From positions 234,355 to 257,137 of the forward strand of contig NW_019775672.1 of NCBI RefSeq assembly GCF_001039355.2: a stretch of DNA of 22,783 nucleotides. Direction: 5' to 3'. Of this stretch, positions 13,101 through 22,783 are shown one piece after another (position 1 is the stretch's first letter; every line of letters begins with the position of its first letter). The position numbers and the translations under genes are program-made. A model generated the notes under the pieces. The model saw only the letters and a list, made by a program, of their open reading frames with translations, was not told the origin of the DNA and did not search any database. Source of the stretch: Lingula anatina (taxonomy: Eukaryota; Brachiopoda; Lingulata; Lingulida; Lingulidae).

Positions 13101-15291
13101 GTTGTGTGCAGGCGCCTATTAAGATCTCAGACATAAGGAGATGTCATTGTTACTTTTAGTCTGCTAGAATACTGCATGAAAAATTAGACAGAGACGGATC
13201 AAGCAATTAAAATGTCCATTATCAATGACTGCCTTGCATGTACTACTGGTTTCAAGTAAGATTAAAATTAATTCGCTCCAACATGCTTGACAACTTCATC
13301 AATCTAACATGAATTCTATGCATTCCTATTAAAAATCATTTTCCTTAGTTTTTCAAGGTCTTCATTTAACAAAAAATTAAATATGGCTGGGAAAAATTAT
13401 GAATCTTGATGATATAGGAACCTTCTTTTTTCTTGGGGGGGGGGGGGGGACAAACTTTAGACTAATTGTCTAATACAAAGGACATTATGTGGTTGCTAGG
13501 TATACATTATCATTTACCTTGTTTGGTAAGTGGCTGCCTATCAGTGGTTTTTTAGTCAGACATACTGAATGGGACACCCCCCCTCTCTGTCCCTCTCTCT
13601 CTGACTGGACCTTTTTCAGTAAGAGTAGAAGTGTCAACAGAGTTGCAAATATGAAAGGCTATTAAGGTACTTACATATTATGTTTCTCATGTTCTTAACT
13701 TTTGGAAAACCTATTATTTGATTTACCTGGGATCACCTATCTCAAAGAATAAAATAGGCTACTCGTCTTTATTAAGTTGTATTTCTAAAAGGCTATGCTT
13801 GACTTCTGAAGACTTTTCAGAACACGGGTACATATATGAAAACTGAATGCACATATATTAAGGAATTCCAAGCAAATTTCCTAAAAACTAATTGACTGCA
13901 ATTTTGTACAAGTATCCTGTATTGCAAAGCCACTGAATTTTAGTTTTTTTTCTAAGCCTAACCTACTTTCAAGAGAAAAGCAGGAAGAAAATTTTGAATC
14001 CCAAGGTAAACTTCTACTTTTTACAACCCTAGATTTCATCTTTAGTAATCCCACATTAGTATCATGTGCATTTCTCCCTGGTACCAGTTTTATTCCAATA
14101 AAGACTCATGTTTCACTGATAAGATAGTGCTAAGTCAACTGAAGTGACACAATTGCGTGTCATCAGCCCAGATTTTTTATAAACAAGACTGTTAGGTGGG
14201 ATGCAAAGGTATGGAATCAACAGTTCTTCCTGGTTGACAATCTTTGAGCTCTGCGGTGGCTGTGCTAGGGTATTATAATAGGTTCTGGGTTGACACTTAA
14301 TACAAGTACACTTACTCCACTCTTCTTTTTATCTTCAATAATCAAAACAGACAGCCAAGAAAATTTGGAAAAACAAATTAATCAGTTCATTTTTTATCTG
14401 AACAGATTAATTTGCTTCCTTATTGAACAGATTTAATCTAACGATCACGATCAGGGCTAGCGCTCTATTGTTAGCTCTCTAATTGAACACGTCTTGTAAA
14501 TAACTGTGGGTATTTGGCAAAAAGTGATCGTTTTCGCACGTAACTTCCCATTATGGAGCGAGACGTGGACAGTTTGGTAACAATTCAACAAATTCCACCT
14601 TTTTGTTTGATACTTAAAAACTGTGAACATATTCTGTTTATAACAAAATAGGGCGAAAATAATGCCTACTCTTAACATCCATTTCATAACATAATGCTCT
14701 GCCCTTTAAGTAGCCTTCACTGCTTTTGACATAGAAAATCAATACAGGTGTTCCTACCTTGTTTTTATCTTGCTGTTCCAGAAACGTGACAATGCCTGCC
14801 CGTACCCTGTTTTTGAAACCCCGAACAGTCCCCTTGCCACTGACAATAATGTGTTCTTCCAGCGCAGACGTGTTCAACATGTCCCTCCGGCCGGCAAAAA
14901 TTGAGCTTTTGCCATTTTTACCGTCCTCCACGCTCTCATCGGCAAACCCGTTCACATAGAAATGTTCGTTGAAAATATTTTTCACGTGGGGTCTACTATC
15001 TTCCCCATTTTCTGGATCTTTTAATGGCTTCGGATGGTGGTTTTTTGTCACCTTTCGACTTTTCTGTTCGGGACTACGATTCTGTGGTTTTGACTGTACA
15101 GGCGGCGCATAGCCATTTTGAAACCTGCCGCACTCCACTATATCTGTTCGATCTATTGTGTCGATTATAGTAACCGGCGCCTTCTTCTCACTTTTAGTGT
15201 CCTCAACTTGGTCTAGTTCACAATGCGCCGTGTCTCTGAAGATTCTTAACCAGTCTGGAGATTTTCTCCTCCGTTTATCTGTAGCGGACAT
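2655..15291 (-). CDS. GRXCR1: GRXCR1-like glutaredoxin-domain cysteine-rich protein, complete, 4 coding exons
   Basis: Coding exons are 14758-15291, 7726-7962, 3599-3664 and 2655-2843: 1026 bases, 341 residues plus stop. All introns are phase 0 with GT-AG ends. Residues 1-150 are charged and probably disordered. Residues 151-178 (GKGTVRGFKNRVRAG) match the conserved stretch before the Grx domain of vertebrate GRXCR1. Residues 187-278 form the glutaredoxin-like domain: strand IVVYTTT, TVPQVF with the cis-proline at 247, then LLGG and NESGEL. Residues 287-336 hold four CxxC pairs (287/290, 298/301, 322/325, 333/336), including the family signature PCSVCHGSK. In vertebrates GRXCR1 is needed for stereocilia of hair cells; its role here is inferred. 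The usual CPYC site reads TMRI, so thiol catalysis is unlikely. The vertebrate protein is about 290 residues; the extra length is N-terminal. The start is the ATG at 15291, with A at -3. Confidence 0.93.
2844..3598 (-). other. GRXCR1-like intron 3
   Basis: 755 bases between exons 3 and 4. Apart from the splice sites and the poly-T tract beside the exon 4 acceptor, I see no repeat or open frame of note. Confidence 0.85.
3599..3664 (-). CDS. GRXCR1: GRXCR1-like exon 3, small 66-bp exon
   Basis: This exon encodes residues 258-279 (GVEALDNLNESGELRKIF plus HFK). The acceptor is CTTGCAG and the donor AAG|GTGAGT. It completes the glutaredoxin GG...L..L...GEL glutathione-binding helix. It is too short to be found by length alone; frame, splice sites and family match support it. 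Confidence 0.92.
4996..5034 (-). other. G-quadruplex motif on the gene's sense strand
   Basis: On the plus strand there are six C runs: 4996-5000, 5006-5008, 5010-5014, 5020-5024, 5026-5028 and 5032-5034, with spacers of 5, 1, 5, 1 and 3 bases. On the minus strand this meets the standard pattern of four or more G3+ runs with loops of 1-7. It lies in intron 2, so the pre-mRNA would carry the G-rich form. Confidence 0.7.
5620..5882. mobile_element. Foldback MITE, PIF/Harbinger-like, with TAA duplications
   Basis: The element spans 5623-5879 (257 bases) and is flanked on both sides by TAA (5620-5622 and 5880-5882). Its ends are GGCTTCGTTCACATGCAATG and the exact inverse. The left arm (5623-5742) and right arm (5758-5879) are nearly perfect inverted copies, differing at a few bases and a 2-base indel. 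They enclose a 15-base spacer made from a duplicated TTATAGTAAC. It has no coding capacity. A 3-bp TAA duplication and ends beginning GG fit PIF/Harbinger MITEs. The superfamily call rests on those two traits only. Confidence 0.85.
5883..5926 (+). repeat. (GT)16 followed by G12
   Basis: A perfect GT dinucleotide run spans 5883-5914, followed directly by twelve G (5915-5926). It abuts the right target duplication of the MITE. Confidence 0.97.
6817..6850 (+). repeat. A-rich simple tract
   Basis: Runs of A are broken only by single G or T bases. It is simple sequence inside intron 2. Confidence 0.9.
7087..7127. repeat. (AT)20 microsatellite
   Basis: A perfect AT alternation of about 41 bases. 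It gives the spurious YIYIYI frame on the minus strand. Confidence 0.97.
7198..7210. promoter_or_regulatory. Perfect ERE-type palindrome GGTCAnnnTGACC
   Basis: The sequence GGTCAGTCTGACC, preceded by A and followed by A, matches the core steroid-receptor inverted repeat with a 3-base spacer. It sits in a slightly GC-richer stretch of GRXCR1-like intron 2. Function is not shown by sequence. Confidence 0.35.
7726..7962 (-). CDS. GRXCR1: GRXCR1-like exon 2, glutaredoxin core
   Basis: This exon encodes residues 179-257 (79 codons, phase 0 at both ends). The acceptor is TTTTCAG and the donor GGG|GTAAGA. It carries the first strand, the degenerate active-site position, the helix with EKCQKVR, the FEEKDVFMN strand that is highly conserved in GRXCR proteins, and the cis-proline motif TVPQVF. 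Confidence 0.95.
7963..14757 (-). other. GRXCR1-like intron 1
   Basis: About 6.8 kb of AT-rich intron. I see no repeat-family insertion with clear ends and no exon. A 15-base G run lies at 13435-13449 and a CT-rich patch at about 13576-13602. The stretch at about 12950-13330 has a less biased composition and many homeodomain- and Fox-like cores (see findings). Open frames here are short and lack family resemblance. Confidence 0.75.
13435..13449 (+). repeat. G15 homopolymer
   Basis: Fifteen consecutive G in intron 1 of the GRXCR1-like gene. Homopolymer length may be affected by sequencing error. Confidence 0.9.
14758..15291 (-). CDS. GRXCR1: GRXCR1-like coding exon 1
   Basis: This exon encodes residues 1-178, from ATG to donor AAG|GTAGGA at 14757. 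It is lysine- and arginine-rich near the start (DKRRRK) and proline/serine-rich in the middle. It ends in the conserved GTVRG...NRVRAGIVTFL segment, so the exon boundary falls just before the glutaredoxin domain. A longer frame beginning at 15312 starts with TTG, not ATG, so I took the ATG at 15291. Confidence 0.92.
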
Positions 15292-15331
15292 GCTTCCTGA
15301 TTTCCTCACCAACTGTGACAGTGCTTGGCAT
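15275..15331 (-). promoter_or_regulatory. Upstream ORF overlapping the GRXCR1-like start codon
   Basis: An ATG at 15331 opens an 18-codon frame ending with TAA at 15275-15277. It is out of frame with, and overlaps, the main ATG at 15291. Its context is weak (C at -3, C at +4), so scanning ribosomes could often pass it. It matters only if the transcript starts upstream of 15331, which I cannot tell. Confidence 0.35.
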
Positions 15332-15350
15332 GTGTTGCGGGTGGAGTTCC

Positions 15351-15373
15351 CAGCTGCTAGTTGGTCACGTGAC
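15351..15373. promoter_or_regulatory. E-boxes upstream of the GRXCR1-like start
   Basis: CAGCTG lies at 15351-15356, and the perfect 10-base palindrome GTCACGTGAC at 15364-15373, 73-82 bases upstream of the start codon. GTCACGTGAC is the USF/MiT-TFE class of site. The position suits a proximal promoter; use is inferred. Confidence 0.4.
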
Positions 15374-15593
15374 AGATATTATCAACCAGGATTCCCCCTA
15401 TTCTTCATTCATGCACTAGACACTGGGTGTAATTTTTACTCCTTGGCAATAGTATTTTTTTCTATCAATTAAATAAAAGAACACATGTTAAGTACCACGG
15501 GCTACGCATTACATGCTAAGCTTACGATCAGCTGATCACGACAATTTCTATAAGAAAGTTATTGTCATTATGGCCAACACGGTGAAATGTCAG

Positions 15594-18251
15594 GTGAGAC
15601 AAATGTGCTAGCTGAGAACATCCGAGCACAATCGCTTTCCTTATAGGGTTGCAATCTAACTTGGTCTGCCAATACTTTTTTTTTTAGTTATATGCCATTT
15701 TGATTTTAAAAAAAACTTCCTTTAATCATGTTTAATATAAATTGCATTCATTGCAGTGCATTAAAACAACAGTGATATTTTTTTATGCAAACACACAATG
15801 CAGGTGTACCGATGAAGCTTGGTTGCAACAGAGGGTCATTTGGTGGTTCTGGAATTTTTAAACTTTATTTTACTTGTAAGTGGTCCAGACTGTCCTAGCA
15901 GGCTGTGGATTGACTCTGGTTGTCAATCTGAGATAGAAACCAGATTTTTTTCTTTTATTGAGGAATAATTTTCTTCCTTGCTCTAGCATTTCATTTTCAC
16001 ATAAGCACATTCCGAATTATCTTGCATAACATGCAAATCTATTCAAAAATATTTTTCTAGCTCCCCTATCCTTATTAAAAATCAAATCCAAAACAGCTTA
16101 CTCCATATCATATCTTTCATTTTTCTTTATTATTTTATACTTTACATTACTTTATTATTTACAGTAAAATGAACATCATCTTTTGTTCAGCAGAGAATTT
16201 AAACATCACATAGATCACCAGACAATTTCAAAGTGACAAGTGACATCATCTTCCACAAAATGAAACTACCCACTAAATATTGCATATGTATATACTGTAA
16301 GGAGGTATTTACTAATATCTTAGAAAGTCATACAGACTCCATGCTTGGATCTCAATATTTCATGAGATAACGCAGGTCTTAGGTTAAAATAAAATTTAAT
16401 ATCATCGTTTTATATTTTTACTAGTCATAGACTACAGAACAGCATACCAAACACTGCATAAGCAGACAAACACATGAAACAGTGATCACTTCCAAACAAA
16501 ATGTCCAATATAAACTTGGTCACAGCACTTGCAATGTTTCAAATTTCCACATACATATGTGTTTTGTCAAAGCAGCTGATCCAGGAGTGACTTTTGTTTC
16601 AACAACTAGCTAAGGCCTGTGTTTCGTCCGAAAAAGGAGCTCTTGGATCCCAGTTGTAATTTAAAGTCAGGGTGGATAATATGCCTTCTTCTCTAAAATC
16701 TGCATGTACAAACGATATGTCAATAGCCATCCAATTTTATATATGATCTCTTTTTTCATTTCAAATCCATAAGATGTCTGTAAAGCTCTCTAATACAACT
16801 ACACTACATTCTATTTTGCCATTTCACATTGCCCTTGATAGTGTATCACTGTCTATATACATTTTATTCATATCACAAACTGTTTCCTTTTTTCTTTTCC
16901 AATGTCTGTATACAAGAGCCATGTACTGCTTCCCGTATCATCAATGTACTTCACTTATGCACTGCGCCTTAAGTGCAATTGTTCTTATGTCACACCTCTT
17001 TCTCTCTCGTTCTCTCCCTCCATTAACATTGCTACATTTTGTAGTAAGCTCTGCTGTCGAAGATCACCATTTTCTTCTCTCACTAACATTGACTCTTTTA
17101 AATACTTAAGTTAACCATGGTTCAAGCAGAAAACAATGGGTTGGGCTGTGCACTATTCACATAGAGGCACAGCATGCAAAAATACACGGAATAGAGCATG
17201 GCATTACAGAATGCTATCCACTTTAACTACAGTTTAAGTCACATGAAGCACTTGTCATGAAGCTTTAAGAAATATAGTTGTCCTGGTGCCAATTATCAAG
17301 TAGCCTATTTGGCAAAAAGCTACACAATCTGTGCTTTATCTATTACTTAACATACACTTGTCCTTGACATACACTTGTCCTTAACATACACTTGTCCTTG
17401 ACATACACTTGTCCTTAACATACACTTGTCCTTAACATACACTTGTCCTTGACATACACTTGTCCTTTTTTTATAGCTTCATAAATATTTAGGACCTACA
17501 AATTAAATTAAACTAAAACAGCACATGAAGAATTATCCGTCTTTTTTACCTGAAATATTTGGATACTTATGTTCGGTAATATGCAAGCCCAGCTTTTTAT
17601 TTGTCACTCATAACATTATGGTTTTGTATCATTAAAGCATAGTTTTCATTATATATACATATATATATATATCAAGGAATGCTGTGTGTATTATATCAAT
17701 ATAAAAGCATAGATGAACCAAAAAAATGTCACTAATAAATAATATACACTTGCTTACAATATAATGACAATATAAAAGACTAAAGCAACATTTAGACAGG
17801 ACCTATCTTGACAGGGAATGAGTCTCACTTACATCACTGGACACAATACTTAACCAATTGCCAATTTAAATCTCTTCTTGTTCAGATAAAAAATGTTCCA
17901 CAAAACCCATACTTAGGTTGCAATCCTAATATCTTCCACCCCTCTTTCCACAGATATCCTGAGGCGATTTTCAAACCATCTCAACAGACCAATGATTACA
18001 ATTTTTAACCTTAAAGAAGCCAATCTTACATGTATCTGGTCATTATCCCACCCACCTCCAACTGTGACTGAGGCAAGTCAAGTGATATTACATTAACTGT
18101 CTATGTTAAGAAATCCTCATCACACAGACTGCTGGGACATTCCACATTAAGTCCAGCCTTCCCAACCCAACTGGAAATGTGGCCCAAATTCTCCCTATAA
18201 CCTTGTCAACCAATGATGCAAATAAGGTCAATTTCCAGTCTGCAATGCAGT
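15594..18251. other. Intergenic region and TMEM185-like 3' flank
   Basis: No supported gene. The right part should hold the 3' UTR of the minus-strand TMEM185-like gene (stop at 18252); an AATAAA on the minus strand at 17596-17601 is one candidate signal. A 17-bp minisatellite lies at 17346-17464 and a short TA run at about 17652-17672. Plus-strand frames near 16774-17114 are low-complexity and resemble nothing I know. Confidence 0.6.
17346..17464 (+). repeat. Minisatellite, 7 x 17 bp
   Basis: Seven exact-length copies of CTTRACATACACTTGTC. The only variation is at the R position, which reads A, G, A, G, A, A, G along the array. There are no spacers between copies. Confidence 0.97.
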
Positions 18252-21648
<3,397 letters not shown>

Positions 21649-21654
21649 GATATA

Positions 21655-21714
21655 CTAGACTTCAGTCATCATTACGATGTAACTTAACAAAGGTCTTCTC
21701 TTCCGATTCACCAT
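21655..21714 (-). promoter_or_regulatory. Upstream ORF ending six bases before the TMEM185-like start
   Basis: An ATG at 21714 in strong context (A at -3, G at +4) opens a 19-codon frame ending with TAG at 21655-21657, six bases before the main ATG at 21648. Two further in-frame ATGs at 21672 and 21669 lie inside it. If the 5' UTR includes it, main-frame translation would need leaky scanning or reinitiation. The transcription start is unknown. Confidence 0.5.
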
Positions 21715-21995
21715 ATTGGATTTGCTATATGTCGCTTGCAACAACAACAAATATCCAGATAAGAAAGGGTAATACTGCGCATCGATATCCTGACTGTTGC
21801 GTGTACAGTTGCAGCACAACACTGGTGAAGTTTCCTCCCAAAATCGCTGAAGGCCATTGAAGTTATGAGTGTGGATTTAAGTTTTGAAAACACGCTATAT
21901 ATTTACTTCAGAAAATCGCTGCACTCCACATGCTCCTTTTCTTAATTTATATTACAAACAGTAGAGGAGAAACTCAAAATAAAACGCACTGGTTT

Positions 21996-22013
21996 TAATA
22001 ATAATAATAATAA
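21996..22013 (+). repeat. (TAA)6 microsatellite
   Basis: Six perfect TAA units in AT-rich flanking DNA. Confidence 0.9.
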
Positions 22014-22783
22014 ATTATATTAATAATAAATTTATTTTAAGTCTAAAATCCATTTAAAATGTTCAGTAGACTTTACATAAAATATAATAAATAATACTAC
22101 ATAAAATATCATAAATAAAATCTAGGTAAAACAACCATTATTCCATACAATTTTAGGCCTATTTACTCCAGCATAGGGTCCAATATCAGTTACGGCCGTA
22201 TCCCGGGATACTACACCGGTTTGAAATTCAAAAATTCACAAAGTCATATTTTCTATGTGTACATATCCTGCAAAACTACTCGGTCATTTTTCCCAAATTA
22301 CAGCGAATTCAGATAATTAAAAATATATAACCCTTCAAATAAAAGTTCCTTCTGAAATGTAGGGCTTACAGGAAGATAACGTTATAATATATACATGTAA
22401 ATGACTGGCCAATAATTAAGAACTAAATTATCAAACGGCGAATCCAAGTGCAGGGACGAGCCGAGCATGCAATGATTCCTGAGAATGAGAAAAATGCATC
22501 CTTTTTTCCTGAGAAAATGCATTCTGGCGGGTAAACCTATGTATAGAGTATATATGCGGTGTATAGGCCTACTCAGTACGGCGATCCATCGATGCTGTAA
22601 GGATGTACAGTACTGGATGATCTGAGGTCCGTGAGACAGGCTGTTTGACTCAGTCACAGATCAGAGAGATTCATCAACAAACTGCAAATACTGGTTAAGT
22701 CAGATACAACCATGTTTACCTTTTTTTAAAGCATCGTATTTCGTTTTATAGGCTCATACATAATCTTTATTTAAAAAAAAAAA

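Larger units (their letters stand above)
21649..22783. other. TMEM185-like upstream flank and right edge
   Basis: No gene was found. The first ~250 bases have more CpG than their surroundings and carry promoter-like motifs on the minus strand: CCAAT at about 21715-21719, CGGAAG (ETS type) at about 21700-21705, and TGCGCA (NRF1 half-site) at 21776-21781. Further right are a (TAA)6 run at 21996-22013, AT-rich filler, stacked GC palindromes at 22191-22219, and an imperfect duplicated motif CCTGAGAA...AATGCAT at about 22468-22522. The window ends in a run of A that may be genomic. Confidence 0.5.

Noticed and set aside
14638-15312. Longer 224-residue frame starting at 15312 and running past 14758.
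   Set aside because: The codon at 15310-15312 is TTG. The residues after 14758 lie in the intron; the conserved frame continues in the exon at 7962.
15570-15589. Similarity to a stretch of primate Alu (GGCCAACAnGGTGAAA).
   Set aside because: Only about 16 bases match, nothing beyond them fits, and the window is not primate. Treated as chance.
16774-17114. Two overlapping plus-strand frames of 111 and 70 residues.
   Set aside because: Leu/Ser-rich translation of pyrimidine-rich DNA, no known domain, no splice context.
17346-17464. Regularly repeated array considered as CRISPR.
   Set aside because: Copies abut with no spacers, and the genome is eukaryotic. It is a minisatellite.
22382-22657. 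91-residue minus frame upstream of the TMEM185-like gene.
   Set aside because: It resembles no protein I know. An undetected exon cannot be excluded, but there is no positive support.
22773-22783. Run of A at the right edge as a transcript poly(A) tail.
   Set aside because: Introns throughout show this is genomic DNA. The run is short, like many A runs in the window.

Overview
The window looks like nuclear DNA of an invertebrate animal. It is AT-rich, rich in microsatellites, and carries two ordinary spliced genes with GT-AG introns. Both genes are on the minus strand and both can be read end to end with every splice junction in frame. I see no operons, no bacterial features and no confident RNA genes. 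The species cannot be fixed from sequence alone; a marine lophotrochozoan or invertebrate deuterostome is my guess.

Gene 1 (minus strand, coding exons between 15291 and 2655) is a GRXCR1-type gene: glutaredoxin domain-containing, cysteine-rich protein 1. Four coding exons (14758-15291, 7726-7962, 3599-3664, 2655-2843) join to a 341-residue protein. It has a long charged N-terminal region, a glutaredoxin-like fold whose usual catalytic cysteines are missing, and a C-terminal block of four CxxC pairs. The introns are about 6.8 kb, 4.1 kb and 0.75 kb.

Gene 2 (minus strand, coding exons between 21648 and 18252) is a TMEM185-type multi-pass membrane protein. Seven exons give a 348-residue protein, essentially full length for the family. 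Gene 2 lies upstream of gene 1 in the same orientation, and about 3 kb separates its stop codon from the gene 1 start codon.

The rest is non-coding. The left edge (1-340) holds 2.3 copies of a ~146-bp tandem repeat that carries clustered nuclear-receptor half-sites. Intron 2 of gene 1 holds a near-perfect 257-bp foldback element with TAA target duplications (Harbinger-like MITE) beside a (GT)16-G12 microsatellite, a C-rich block that makes a G-quadruplex motif on the sense strand, and an (AT)n run. Downstream of gene 2 is a seven-copy 17-bp minisatellite. Intron 5 of gene 2 holds a 169-bp hAT-like non-autonomous element 21 bases from a splice donor, and its intron 2 has a long (TG)n run that starts ten bases after the donor. 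Gene 2 also has a strong upstream ORF just before its start codon.

The two proteins have no known shared pathway. GRXCR1 relatives act in actin-rich sensory protrusions of vertebrate hair cells; TMEM185 proteins are membrane proteins of little-known function. I found no convincing new multi-gene system. The most interesting items are regulatory or mobile-element scale.
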